Assembly: GCF_040892545.1 (NCBI RefSeq)
Contig: NZ_CP156079.1
Coordinates: forward strand, 372,001-436,000
Length of the DNA: 64,000 nucleotides
Direction: 5' to 3'
DNA from: Paracidovorax avenae
GTDB taxonomy: Bacteria > Pseudomonadota > Gammaproteobacteria > Burkholderiales > Burkholderiaceae_C
In this document: positions 18,356 through 27,074 of the stretch, in pieces
Position numbering within the stretch: the stretch's first letter is position 1
Layout: each line of letters begins with the position of its first letter
Translations under genes and position numbers: made by a program
The notes under the pieces: generated by a model
Told to the model about the DNA's origin: nothing
What the model saw: only the letters and a program-made list of their open reading frames with translations
Databases searched by the model: none

Positions 18356-18691
18356 TCAGAAGCGAGCGTTGCTGCCCGTGTCCGCGTTCGTGCCCCCATC
18401 CGCATGCACCGGGGCGTCCCACACCACCCGCATCGGGCTCTTGCGCGAGAACAGCTCCACGTGCGAGTCGATGGCATGCTGGACACGCGAAAGCGCCTCG
18501 GCGTCGTCCGCGCTGCATTCGAAGGACAGTTGCCCGGCGTCCGCCCGCAGCACGCATGCGCCCCACGGAAAACGCGCGTCCCCCCGCGTCGCGTCATAGT
18601 CGACCGGGATCTTGCGGCGGAAGTGATAGCACAGCCGGGTGAGAAACCGGCTGGCTTCGGCGGTGGCCATGCGGCCGTGGCGCGTGATCAT
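18356..18691 (-). CDS. DUF2218-domain protein coupled to siderophore uptake operon
   Basis: A 111-residue protein matching the DUF2218 pattern: residues around SRFLTRLCYHFRRKIPVDYD, then FPWGACVLRAD and a distal helix AEALSRVQHAIDSHVELFSRK. The family has no established biochemistry that I know of. Its ATG at 18691 overlaps the ATPase stop by 4 nt (ATGA), so it is translated as the fifth gene of the siderophore operon. A cytoplasmic role in handling imported iron-siderophore is inferred from that. The C-terminal 15 residues are poorly conserved, Gly/Asn-rich. Confidence 0.85.
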   Translation of the reverse strand: MITRHGRMATAEASRFLTRLCYHFRRKIPVDYDATRGDARFPWGACVLRADAGQLSFECSADDAEALSRVQHAIDSHVELFSRKSPMRVVWDAPVHADGGTNADTGSNARF

Positions 18692-19542
18692 GGAGATGTA
18701 GTGTCGTGGGAACGGAAGGCGCTCGCGGCGGCGCCGGCCGGGGCCAGCGCTTCGTCGGCGAGCACGACGGGATGGCCGAGCGAGCAGCGCTCCACGCGCG
18801 CCCGCACGCCGTAGGCCTGCTGGAGCAACTGCGGCGTGACCACGTCGGCAGGCACGCCATCCGCCAGGATGCGGCCCTGGCCCAGCACCAGGATGCGGTC
18901 GCAGAAGCGCAGGGCCAGGTTGAGGTCGTGCACGGCGATGAGCGCGAGCGTCTGCCCGCCGTCCACCAGCGCGCGCACGGTCTGCAGCACCGTGAGCTGC
19001 CAGCGCAGGTCGAGCGCGCTGGTGGGCTCGTCCAGCAGCAGCAGGCGGGGGGCACGCACCAGCACCTGGGCCAGGCCCACCATCTGGCGCTGCCCGCCGG
19101 AGAGCTCGTCCAGCCGCCGCAGCGCCAGGCCGTCGAGCCCCAGGTCGCCCAGCACGCGGGCGATGGCGGTATCGGCCCGTGCGCCGGCGAGGTCCGGGCG
19201 GCCCACGCGCAGGGCGCTCAGCATCGATTCGTGCACCACCAGCGAGGTGGCCTGCGGCAGTGTCTGCGGCAGGTAGCCCACGCGGCGCAGCCGTTCGCGC
19301 GGCGCGAGGCGTGCCAGGTCGGCGCCGTCCAGCCGCACGGTGCCGCGCGCGGGCTGCAGGCCCGCGATCGCGCGCAGCAGGGTGGACTTGCCCACGGCAT
19401 TCGGGCCCACCACGGCAGTGAGCGTGCCCGGCGCGGCGCGCGCGGGCGCGATGTCCGAGAGCACGGTGCGGCCCGGGTAGCCCACCTGCACCTGCTGCAG
19501 CACGAGGCCTTCCTCTGTGCGGTCATGGGTCGCCGCACTCAT
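18688..19542 (-). CDS. Iron-siderophore ABC transporter, ATP-binding protein
   Basis: A 284-residue ATPase. Walker A is GPNAVGKST, the signature is LSGGQRQ, Walker B is LLLLDEP, and the switch His is in AVHDLN; the FecE/FepC type is indicated by QVQVGYPGRTVL at the start and the paired FecCD permease. Walker A has Ala-Val where many family members have Gly-Ser/Ala-Gly, an unremarkable change. Start is ATG at 19542, overlapping the permease stop by 4 nt. Confidence 0.93.
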   Translation of the reverse strand: MSAATHDRTEEGLVLQQVQVGYPGRTVLSDIAPARAAPGTLTAVVGPNAVGKSTLLRAIAGLQPARGTVRLDGADLARLAPRERLRRVGYLPQTLPQATSLVVHESMLSALRVGRPDLAGARADTAIARVLGDLGLDGLALRRLDELSGGQRQMVGLAQVLVRAPRLLLLDEPTSALDLRWQLTVLQTVRALVDGGQTLALIAVHDLNLALRFCDRILVLGQGRILADGVPADVVTPQLLQQAYGVRARVERCSLGHPVVLADEALAPAGAAASAFRSHDTTSP

Positions 19543-20621
19543 GCCGGCCGCCTGCGCGCGAGGATCAGCGCCATGAACATCGGCACGCCCACCAGCGCGG
19601 TGATGATGCCGATCGGCAGCACCACGCCCGGCACCAGCGCCTTGCTGAGGATGGAGGCGCCCGCGAGCATCAGCGCGCCCGCGAGCGCGCTGCCGGGCAG
19701 GTAGTAGCGGTGGTCTTCGCCCACCACCAGCCGCGCGATGTGCGGCCCGACCAGGCCGACGAAGCCGATCGTGCCCACGAACGACAGCGCGGTGGCTGCC
19801 AGCAGGCTCACGCGCAGCAGCGTCACCAGCCGCAGCCGCTCCACCGCCACGCCGAAGCTGCGCGCCTGGTCCTCGCCCGCGCGCAGCGCCGTGAGCGACC
19901 AGGCGTGGCGCGCCGACCAGATCCCGCAGAACGCGAACACCGCACCCACCAGGCCGATCTTGTTCCAGGTGGCGCGCGACAGGCTGCCCATGGTCCAGAA
20001 CACGATCTGCTGCAGCGCGTTGCTGTCGGCGATGAACTGCAGCAGCCACAGCAGCGCCTCGAAGGTGAACAGCAGCGCGATGCCGAACAGCACCACCGTG
20101 TCCACCGTGGCGCCGAAGCGCCAGGCGAGGAACTGGATGAGCAGCGTGGCGCCGGTGGCCGCGGCGAAGGCGCACAGCGGCACGGCCAGGTTCTCGCCGA
20201 ACGCGACCAGCGTCAGGCCCGAGACCACGGCGACGGACGCTCCCACGGCCGAGGCCGCCGAGATGCCCAGCGTGAACGGGCTGGCGAGCGGGTTGTTGAG
20301 CACGGTCTGCATCTCCGCGCCGGCCAGCCCCAGCGACGCGCCCACGAGCACGGCCATGGCGGCATAGGGCAGGCGCACCTCCCAGAGGATCACGCGCTGC
20401 TCCGCGGGCAGTGCGCCGGGCCGCAGCAGGCCGGCCCAGACGTCGGCCAGCGGAAAGGTGGACGGGCCGGTGGAGACGTCCACCGCGAACGCCAGGACGA
20501 GCGCCGCCGCCATGGCCGCGAGCACCAGCACGCGCGCCGCGGCGAAGCGCCGGTAGCGGCGGGCGAGCGCCACGCCGGCCGCGTCGGCGGCGCCCGGGGC
20601 GTCCGGTGCCCCCGCGGTCAC
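19539..20621 (-). CDS. FecCD-family iron-siderophore ABC permease
   Basis: A 360-residue polytopic permease of the BtuC/FecCD family. Visible motifs are GASLGLAGAEMQTVLNNPLASPFTLGIS and the later GTIGFVGLVGPHIARLVVG, the coupling helix for the ATPase. Start codon is GTG at 20621, overlapping the esterase stop (GTGA). Only one permease gene is present, so it probably works as a homodimer. It moves iron-siderophore across the inner membrane. Confidence 0.93.
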   Translation of the reverse strand: MTAGAPDAPGAADAAGVALARRYRRFAAARVLVLAAMAAALVLAFAVDVSTGPSTFPLADVWAGLLRPGALPAEQRVILWEVRLPYAAMAVLVGASLGLAGAEMQTVLNNPLASPFTLGISAASAVGASVAVVSGLTLVAFGENLAVPLCAFAAATGATLLIQFLAWRFGATVDTVVLFGIALLFTFEALLWLLQFIADSNALQQIVFWTMGSLSRATWNKIGLVGAVFAFCGIWSARHAWSLTALRAGEDQARSFGVAVERLRLVTLLRVSLLAATALSFVGTIGFVGLVGPHIARLVVGEDHRYYLPGSALAGALMLAGASILSKALVPGVVLPIGIITALVGVPMFMALILARRRPA

Positions 20622-21628
20622 GCAGCGGCCTCCTGCAGCGCGAGCGCGACGGCGCGTACCGCGGCCGGAGCCATGGTGCTGCCGTGGTCCTCGTCCTCGA
20701 ACCGCAGGAAGCGCGTGCGCAGGCCCGTCACGCCCTCCAGGTGCCGCGCCCAGTCCTGCGGCGTTCCCCCGGCCTGGCGCTGGCGCACGATGGCCGCACG
20801 CGCGGGGTCCGCAGGCGGCACCGGCGGCGTGCCCTCGCGGCCACCTGCCGTCATCAGCAGGTCGATGCCGGCGGGCGGCAGCGTGCCGGCCCGGGCCGCG
20901 GCGACGAAGCGATCGCGTTCACGCGTCAGCGGCCCGCCGCGCCACCACACCGACGGGCTGGCGGCGCAGTAGCGCGTGAACAGGGCGGGGCGGGTAAAGA
21001 GCGCATGCAGCGCCAGCAGGCCGCCGTACGAATGGCCGAACAGCGTCTGCCGCCGCGGGTCGAGCGGAAAGCGCCCGGCGATCCAGGGGCGGATGCGCCC
21101 GTCGAGCAGGTCGAGGAAGGCGTCGGCACCGCCCTCGCGGCGCCCGAGCGGATCCACCAGCGGCGCATCCGCGTTCCCGGCATCGTCGCCCTGCAGGGGC
21201 GGCGTGTAGTCGTAGGCGCGGGCCGTGGTGTCCAGCACGCCGGGCGTGGCGTAGCCCAGTCCCACGACCACCGCCGGGAAACGCGCGGCCATGTCGCTGC
21301 GCGCGCCGCGGTTGCGCACCAGTTGCGCCACGATCGGGAACAGGATGTTGCCGTCCAGCACGAAGATGACGGGGTAGCCCTGGGCCGGCGGCGGCGCGAT
21401 CGGCTCCGCCACGAAGATGCGGTGCACGTGGCCGTTCGCGGCCCAGTCGATCTGCCGGGTGCCCGGCATGGCGAAGGCGGGCGCGCCGTCCAGCGGCGGC
21501 AGGGCCGTTTCCGGCCGGCGGGCGGCGGCGGAGGGCTGCCCGGCGGCGCAGCCCGCGAGGGCGAGCGCCGCGCCGGCGCCCGCGCACAGCAGGCCGCGGC
21601 GCCCGGTGGAGGGGGTACCCGCGCTCAT
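20618..21628 (-). CDS. Alpha/beta hydrolase, siderophore esterase-like, predicted lipoprotein or Tat substrate
   Basis: A 336-residue protein with RRGLLCAGAGAALALAGCAAG at the N-terminus: a twin-arginine-like start and a lipobox (LAGC). The catalytic nucleophile motif is GHSYGG, and DEDHGS supplies the His, as in IroE/Fes-type esterases (esterase D-like). These hydrolyse tricatecholate siderophores to release iron. Being translationally coupled between the binding protein and permease, with a periplasmic signal, it likely cleaves the siderophore in the periplasm or at the membrane. The substrate is inferred. Confidence 0.85.
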   Translation of the reverse strand: MSAGTPSTGRRGLLCAGAGAALALAGCAAGQPSAAARRPETALPPLDGAPAFAMPGTRQIDWAANGHVHRIFVAEPIAPPPAQGYPVIFVLDGNILFPIVAQLVRNRGARSDMAARFPAVVVGLGYATPGVLDTTARAYDYTPPLQGDDAGNADAPLVDPLGRREGGADAFLDLLDGRIRPWIAGRFPLDPRRQTLFGHSYGGLLALHALFTRPALFTRYCAASPSVWWRGGPLTRERDRFVAAARAGTLPPAGIDLLMTAGGREGTPPVPPADPARAAIVRQRQAGGTPQDWARHLEGVTGLRTRFLRFEDEDHGSTMAPAAVRAVALALQEAAA

Positions 21629-22800
21629 CGGGCGAGTTCCGTCCAGTAGGTGCCTTCCAGCGCGAACGGCTGGAAGCGTTCGGTCAGCGTGCGGAAGGTC
21701 TCGCGCGGATCGACGTCTGCGAACAGCTCGGGGTGCAGCCATTTGGCGAACACCTGTACCGCGACCACGTTGAAGGGCGAGTTGTAGAAGTGGTGCCAGA
21801 TGGCGAAGGCACGTCCCTCCTGCACGGCTTTCAGCTGGGCGATGCCGCGGCGCTGCACCGCGCGCGCGAGCGAGGCGCGCGCCGCCTCGGGCGTGGCGTC
21901 GGCCCCCAGCACGATGCGCAGCGGCATGTCCCGCGCCGTGGCGGCAGAGCCGATGCCGGTGCCGATGTAGAAGCGCGGCTGCCGGGCGATCAGCAGCTCC
22001 GGGTTCAGCGTGCCGAACTCCCCGGGGATCAGTCCCTTGCCGATGTTGTGCCCGCCCGCGGCGTCCAGCAGCATGCCCACGAGGCCCACCATCGTGTCGC
22101 AGCAGCCCTCGGACAGGCCCACGCGGTTTTCCAGGAAGACCGTGGGCGCCTCCGGTTTCGCGCGCGCCAGCCGGTCCGTCACCACGGCCAGCTGCGCCTT
22201 CCAGACCTTCACGAAGGCGTCGGCTTCGGCGCGCCGGCCCAGCACCTCGCCCAGCAGCTCCATGCTGCGCGGCGTGTTGCGCAGCGGGTCGTGCCGGAAG
22301 TCGATGAACACCGCGGCCACGCCGGCCGCCTCCAGGCGCGCCAGCGTCTCGCGGTCGCGTTCGCTCGGGCCGTGCCCGCCGGCGAGCCCGAGGATCGCCA
22401 CCTGGGGCCGCAGCGCGATCGCCTGCTCGTCGCTGAAGCTGCCGCTGCTGGTGCGCCCCACGCGCGGCACCTGATCGAGATGCGGAAAGCGCCGTGCCCA
22501 CTGCGCATAGCCGGGCGCATCCAGCTTCTCGAATTCGCCCATCATGCCCACGAGCCGGCGCGTCGGGTCCTCGCGGTCGAAGACGGCGAGGGCGGGCAGC
22601 AGCCGGCCCTCGCCGAGCAGCACGCGGTCCACGCGGGCCGGCAGGCGGACCGTGCGCCCTGCGAGGTCGGTCACCTCGATGGAGTCCGCGGAAGCGGGTG
22701 GCCGTGCCTGCCCGGCCGCGGGCAGGGCCCACAGGCCGGCGGCTGCGGCCAGGGCGCCGCAAAGGGCGCGGCATACGGAGCGGCGGAACGGAAGTCTCAT
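21625..22800 (-). CDS. Periplasmic siderophore-binding protein of ABC transporter
   Basis: A 391-residue exported protein. A signal peptide covers about 1-30 (FRRSVCRALCGALAAAAGLWALPAAGQA). The body follows the class III binding-protein plan: IEVTDLAGRTVRLPARVDRVLLGEGR, then RPQVAILGLAGG, and a C-terminal lobe with GRAFAIWHHFYNSP. It is the first gene of the five-gene operon; the promoter-proximal region holds a Fur-like box and a 28-bp regulator element. Start is ATG at 22800; the longer frame to 22872 crosses the Fur box. Confidence 0.9.
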   Translation of the reverse strand: MRLPFRRSVCRALCGALAAAAGLWALPAAGQARPPASADSIEVTDLAGRTVRLPARVDRVLLGEGRLLPALAVFDREDPTRRLVGMMGEFEKLDAPGYAQWARRFPHLDQVPRVGRTSSGSFSDEQAIALRPQVAILGLAGGHGPSERDRETLARLEAAGVAAVFIDFRHDPLRNTPRSMELLGEVLGRRAEADAFVKVWKAQLAVVTDRLARAKPEAPTVFLENRVGLSEGCCDTMVGLVGMLLDAAGGHNIGKGLIPGEFGTLNPELLIARQPRFYIGTGIGSAATARDMPLRIVLGADATPEAARASLARAVQRRGIAQLKAVQEGRAFAIWHHFYNSPFNVVAVQVFAKWLHPELFADVDPRETFRTLTERFQPFALEGTYWTELAR

Positions 22801-22829
22801 GGTGGCGTAGCGAATGCAGGGGTTGTATT

Positions 22830-22848
22830 GAGAACCATTTGTATTATC
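22830..22848 (-). promoter_or_regulatory. Fur-box-like site upstream of the siderophore operon
   Basis: Read on the minus strand the 19-mer begins GATAAT and ends TTCTC, matching the classical Fur 19-mer at 13 of 19 positions by hand alignment. It lies 29 bp ahead of the first start codon and overlaps a GATAAT that could be the -10. Iron repression through Fur is inferred. Confidence 0.6.
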
Positions 22849-22890
22849 GATCGCGGCCTGATAGCATCCCATGCACTGCGGTCCGAGGTG

Positions 22891-22918
22891 TTTGCCCCGC
22901 CAACGAAGATGTTTGCGG
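22891..22918 (-). promoter_or_regulatory. 28-bp regulator box, copy 1 (operon side)
   Basis: On the minus strand this element begins CGCAAACATCTT and ends GGCAAAC. It matches copy 2 (24014-24041) at 24 of 28 positions, in the same orientation relative to the transport genes. It lies 42 nt upstream of the Fur-like box. The likely ligand is the AraC-type regulator encoded between the copies. Confidence 0.65.
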
Positions 22919-22991
22919 CGGCCCCGTTCCGGCCCCTGCCTCCGCGGCCGCGCCGCTTTCTTCCCGTTGCCCCTTCCCGCCGCTGTCCCCC

Positions 22992-23966
22992 GTGCCGCCG
23001 TCGTCCGTACCCGCCGTCCAGCCCATCGCGCCCACGCCCGGCGCGCTCGCCGCCGAGCCGGCGCTGCGCGCGCATTTCCAGCGCATGCGGCAGCTGCGCC
23101 CCGGGCTGCACCTGCACGCCGACGACGCCCGCGACGAGCGCGACCTCGTCGCGCAGTCCGAAATCGAAGAGGGGCTGCGCATCGTGCTGTTGCTGGAGGG
23201 CACGGTGGACGTGTCGTACGGCCCCGAGCGCGTGCGGCTCACGGGCCGCGCCGGCCATGCCAGTGCCATGCTCGTATCGGTGGCTGAGCGCGAGCGCTTC
23301 ACCCGCCGCGCCCGCCAGGGTTCCTACGCGCGCCGCGTGAGCCTGGGCCTGGGCTGGGACTGGATTTCCCAGGCGCTGGGCGAAGGCGGCGATCCGCAGG
23401 AAGCCCGCGGCCAGCTGGGCGAATTCCGCCGCCGCCACCTCGCCATGCAGCGGTGGCAGGCCTCGCCGCGCGCCGTGGCGATCGCCGAGCAACTCGTGCG
23501 CCCACCGGTGCTCGAACCGCTGCTGCAGCACCTCTACCTGGAAAGCCGTGCCCTCGAACTCATCGGCGAGGCGCTCGGCACGCTCTACCGCAACCCCGCC
23601 GCGCCTCCGCCCCCCGCGGTCGCGCCCGCCGCCCTGCGTCCTCGCGAGCACCAGCGGCTGCGGGAACTGCACGCCTTCCTCGGCTCGGGCGAGGCGGACC
23701 AGCTCTCCCTCGACGAGATCGCGCGCCGCGCGGGGGTGAACGCCAACACGCTGCAGCGCCAGTTCCGCTCGGTCTATGGCACCACGGTGTTCGACTACCT
23801 GCGCGACTGCCGGCTGCAGCGCGCCCGCCAGGCCCTGGAGCGCGACGGCCTCTCCGTCGGCCAGGCGGCCATGGTGGCCGGCTATACCAGCGCGGCCAAC
23901 TTCGCCACGGCGTACAAGCGCCGTTTCGGCCTCTCGCCCAAGCAGGCCCGCAGCCGCGTCTGGTAA
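22992..23966 (+). CDS. AraC-family regulator, PchR-type, of siderophore uptake
   Basis: A 324-residue activator-type protein. The C-terminal 100 residues contain two helix-turn-helix units (LSLDEIARRAGVNANTLQRQFRSVYG and SVGQAAMVAGYTSAANFATAYKRRFG) ending SPKQAR, as in PchR/YbtA-type siderophore regulators. The N-terminal half (LVAQSEIEEGLRIVLLLEGTVDVSYG) is the ligand-binding cupin-like part, probably sensing the ferri-siderophore. No in-frame ATG precedes the domain; GTG at 22992 is the best start but uncertain. It sits between the two transport units it probably activates. Confidence 0.85.
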   Translation: MPPSSVPAVQPIAPTPGALAAEPALRAHFQRMRQLRPGLHLHADDARDERDLVAQSEIEEGLRIVLLLEGTVDVSYGPERVRLTGRAGHASAMLVSVAERERFTRRARQGSYARRVSLGLGWDWISQALGEGGDPQEARGQLGEFRRRHLAMQRWQASPRAVAIAEQLVRPPVLEPLLQHLYLESRALELIGEALGTLYRNPAAPPPPAVAPAALRPREHQRLRELHAFLGSGEADQLSLDEIARRAGVNANTLQRQFRSVYGTTVFDYLRDCRLQRARQALERDGLSVGQAAMVAGYTSAANFATAYKRRFGLSPKQARSRVW

Positions 23967-24013
23967 TCAGGGCGCGGCGGGCGGTGCCTGGCAGCCCCGC
24001 GTTCCCGGCTCCC

Positions 24014-24041
24014 GCGCAAACATCTTTGTTGTCCCGGCAAA
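24014..24041 (+). promoter_or_regulatory. 28-bp regulator box, copy 2 (receptor side)
   Basis: The element begins CGCAAACATCTT and ends GGCAAAC, 24 of 28 identical to copy 1. It lies 84 bp ahead of the receptor ATG and 38 nt ahead of a Fur-like box. Same order and spacing as on the operon side. Confidence 0.65.
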
Positions 24042-24079
24042 CCACTGCGCCGGCAGCGCGTGGAAGAATCGTTTCAGAA

Positions 24080-24098
24080 AGTAATGCGAATCATTCCT
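24080..24098 (+). promoter_or_regulatory. Fur-box-like site upstream of the TonB receptor
   Basis: The 19-mer contains TAATG-CG-AATCATT, matching the classical Fur consensus at 12 of 19 positions by hand alignment. It lies 27 bp upstream of the chosen start codon. Its presence argues against the longer GTG start at 24060, which would place the box inside the coding sequence. Confidence 0.6.
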
Positions 24099-24125
24099 GA
24101 AACCATCGCTCCGCAACGCCGCGCC

Positions 24126-26252
24126 ATGCACCTTCTTCCTGCTTCCAAGACCTTCCGCCGCCGCGCTTCGCCGCTCCATCCCTGGCTGGCTGCCGCCCTC
24201 GCGGGTGCCTGCGCCGCCGCGGGCGCCCAGGCCCAGGCCTCCGACACCGCCGGCGCATCCGCCGACACGCCTGCGCTCGGTACGGTGGTCGTCACCGCCA
24301 GCGGACGCGAGCAGCAGGTCAAGGAGGCCCCCGCGAGCATTTCGGTGATCACGCGCGAGGAACTGGACCAGCGGCCCTACGCCACGCTGCAGGACGTGAT
24401 GAAGGACCTGGAAGGCGTGAGCGTGGTGGGCGCCAGTGCCAACGAGAAGGACATCGTCATCCGCGGCATGCCCGGCGAATACACCCTCATCCTCGTGGAC
24501 GGCCGCCGGCAGGGCACGCGCGAGACCATGAACCGCGGTACCGCGGGCGTGCAGTCGAACCTGATCCCGCCGCTGGCCGCCATCGAGCGCATCGAGGTGG
24601 TGCGCGGGCCGATGTCGTCGCTCTACGGGGCGGACGCGATGGGCGGCGTGATCAACATCATCACGCGCAAGGTACCGAAGCAGTGGAGCGGCACGCTGGA
24701 GGTCGGCGGCATCCGGCAGGAAGACCGCAGCCAGGGCGACTCCACGCTGGCGGACTTCTGGGTCGGCGGCCCGCTGCGCGACGGCGTGCTGGGCGTGCAG
24801 ATCTACGGCAAGTCGCGCCACCGCGGCGAGGACGACATCTTCTTCCCGCTCAACTCCACCAGCGGCAACTTCGGCAACCGCGACGAGGAACTGACGGCCA
24901 GGTTCACCCTGAAACCCTCGGCGGGCCAGGAGTGGACCTTCGAGGCCGGCCAGGGCCGCTTCACGCAAAAGAGCACGCCCGGCCGCACGCTCTCGCCCAC
25001 CGCCTCGGCGACCACCGTGGTGCGCACCGAACACGAGCGGCGCCACTGGGCGATCGCCCACGACGGCCGATGGGATTTCGGCACCACCTCCGTCTCGCTC
25101 TACCAGGAGGTCGGCCAGCAGACGCAGTGGCGCACGGGCGGCCGCAACCCGGTGGCGCCCGAGCTGACCAACACGGTGCTGGACGGCACCGCCACGCTGC
25201 CGCTGGGGCGCAGCGTGCTCAAGGTGGGCGGCCAGGCCACGCGCAACGAACTGACCGGCATTGCCGCGCAGGACGCCGCGCCGGGCGGCTACGGCGCCAA
25301 CGTGGACCGCGTGAAGCTCAATGGCTGGGCGCTCTTCGCGGAGGACGAATTCTTCGTGACCGACCGCTTCACCGTGACGGCCGGCGCGCGCGTGGACGAC
25401 GACGATCGCTACGGCCGCCACTGGACCCCGCGCCTCTACGGCGTCTACCAGCTGGCCCCCGCCTGGACGCTGCGCGGCGGCATCGCCAAGGGCTTCAAGG
25501 CGCCCACCATCCGCCAGAGCACCACCGGCTATTGCATGACCACCGGCGGCGCGGGCGGCGCCACGCCCGGCACGCTCTGCGGCGACGGCGGCCTGAAGCC
25601 CGAGACCAGCCTCACCCAGGAGATCGGCCTGCGCTTCGACCAGGGCGGCAGCAACGTTTCGGCGACCTTCTTCCACAACGCGTTCAAGAACAAGGTGGCC
25701 AGCTACGACACGGGCGTGCGGGACCCGCGCTCGGCCGGCCGCAACATCTACGTGTACGACAACATCGACCGCGTGACCCTGCGCGGGCTGGAGCTCGGCG
25801 CCGGCACCACCCTGGCCCGCGACTGGAAGGTGTCGGGCAACTACACCTTCACCGACTCGCGCCGCAAGGGCGGCGGCGAGCCCGCCTTCAACGGCACCTC
25901 GCTGGAAGGCCGCCCGCTCGACAAGACCCCGCGCCACGTGCTCAACGCGCGTGTGGACTGGACGGCCACCGGCCAGCTGTCGCTCTATGCCTCGGCCAGC
26001 TACATCGGCAAGCAGTACTGGGCGGCCTTCCGCAATGCCGCACTCGGCGTGCGCGAACGCGGCGCCTCCACCACGCTGGATTTCGGCGGCCAGTACGCGT
26101 TCCACCGCAACCTGTCGCTCAAGTTCGCGGTGCTCAACCTGACGGACAAGGTCGTGCCCGTGGACGCGCGCTCCCGCACGGGCGGGCTGGACGGCAACTG
26201 GATGGTGGACGAGGGGCGGCGCCTGTTCGTGGCGCTCAACGCCTCGTTCTGA
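24126..26252 (+). CDS. TonB-dependent outer-membrane receptor, catecholate siderophore type
   Basis: A 708-residue receptor. A signal peptide (about 15-41) is followed by a TonB box region (GTVVVTASG), the plug domain with VIRGMPGEYTLILVDGRRQG and IERIEVVRGPMSSLYGADAMGGVINIIT, and a 22-strand barrel ending in a terminal Phe. The plug motifs are of the FepA/CirA catecholate group. A disulfide-like pair of Cys is seen in an extracellular loop (YCMTTGG...GTLCGDGG), common in FepA-like loops. Start chosen at ATG 24126. It should import the ferric siderophore processed by the divergent operon. Confidence 0.93.
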   Translation: MHLLPASKTFRRRASPLHPWLAAALAGACAAAGAQAQASDTAGASADTPALGTVVVTASGREQQVKEAPASISVITREELDQRPYATLQDVMKDLEGVSVVGASANEKDIVIRGMPGEYTLILVDGRRQGTRETMNRGTAGVQSNLIPPLAAIERIEVVRGPMSSLYGADAMGGVINIITRKVPKQWSGTLEVGGIRQEDRSQGDSTLADFWVGGPLRDGVLGVQIYGKSRHRGEDDIFFPLNSTSGNFGNRDEELTARFTLKPSAGQEWTFEAGQGRFTQKSTPGRTLSPTASATTVVRTEHERRHWAIAHDGRWDFGTTSVSLYQEVGQQTQWRTGGRNPVAPELTNTVLDGTATLPLGRSVLKVGGQATRNELTGIAAQDAAPGGYGANVDRVKLNGWALFAEDEFFVTDRFTVTAGARVDDDDRYGRHWTPRLYGVYQLAPAWTLRGGIAKGFKAPTIRQSTTGYCMTTGGAGGATPGTLCGDGGLKPETSLTQEIGLRFDQGGSNVSATFFHNAFKNKVASYDTGVRDPRSAGRNIYVYDNIDRVTLRGLELGAGTTLARDWKVSGNYTFTDSRRKGGGEPAFNGTSLEGRPLDKTPRHVLNARVDWTATGQLSLYASASYIGKQYWAAFRNAALGVRERGASTTLDFGGQYAFHRNLSLKFAVLNLTDKVVPVDARSRTGGLDGNWMVDEGRRLFVALNASF

Positions 26253-26258
26253 TTCCGG

Positions 26259-27074
26259 TCAGATCGCCAGGTCGTAGCCGACCGTGATCGGCGCGTGGTC
26301 CGAGAACTTCTGCTGCTTGTAGATGGACTCGGTGCGCGCCAGTGCCGCGATCGCCGGGGTGGCGAGGTGGTAGTCCAGCCGCCACCCCACGTTGTTCGCG
26401 TAGGCCTGCCCGCGGTTGCTCCACCAGGTGTAGGCCGTCTCGGTGGTGTCGGGCTGCAGCAGGCGGTACACGTCCACGAGGCCGCCGCCCGGGTCGGTCG
26501 TGTGCAACAACTTTGTCATCCACTCGCGCTCTTCGGGCAGGAAGCCGCTGTTCTTCTGGTTGCTGCGCCAGTTCTTCAGGTCGATCTGCTGGTGGGCGAT
26601 GTTGACGTCGCCGCAGAGGATGAACTCGCGCTCTTCCTTCACGCGCATCAGGTGCACGTGGAATTCCGCCAGGAAGCGGAACTTGGCCAACTGGCGCTCC
26701 GGCCCCGACGAGCCGCTCGGAAAATAGGCGCTGATGATCGACAGCTTGCGCGAAGGCGTGTCGAAGCGGGCTTCCACGTAGCGCCCCTCGGCGTCGAATT
26801 CGGTGGAGCCGTAGCCCACGCGCACGTCGCTGGGCTCGTGGCGGGTGTAGATGCCGACCCCCGAGTACCCCTTCTTGGTCGCGAAGTGGAAATGCCCCTT
26901 GAGGCCCGCCAGGGTCTCGAAACGGCCTTCCATGTCGGCGGACTGGGCCTTGATCTCCTGCACGCAAATACAATCCGGCCGCGTCTCGGCAATCCATGCC
27001 TCCACGCCTTTCGAGGCGGCGGAGCGGATGCCGTTGAGGTTCAGGCTGGTCAATTTGAAAAGGGAAGCATCCAT
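26259..27074 (-). CDS. xth: Exodeoxyribonuclease III
   Basis: A 271-residue AP endonuclease/3'-5' exonuclease. Conserved pieces are LNLNGIRSA, CVQEIKAQ (metal-binding Glu), ISAYFPSG, CGDVNIAH and the C-terminal SDHAPITVGYDL. It repairs abasic sites in DNA. Start is ATG at 27074; this start codon overlaps the divergent pyrE start by 2 nt, so both 5' regions must carry each other's promoter in coding sequence. Length and motifs are normal. Confidence 0.95.
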   Translation of the reverse strand: MDASLFKLTSLNLNGIRSAASKGVEAWIAETRPDCICVQEIKAQSADMEGRFETLAGLKGHFHFATKKGYSGVGIYTRHEPSDVRVGYGSTEFDAEGRYVEARFDTPSRKLSIISAYFPSGSSGPERQLAKFRFLAEFHVHLMRVKEEREFILCGDVNIAHQQIDLKNWRSNQKNSGFLPEEREWMTKLLHTTDPGGGLVDVYRLLQPDTTETAYTWWSNRGQAYANNVGWRLDYHLATPAIAALARTESIYKQQKFSDHAPITVGYDLAI

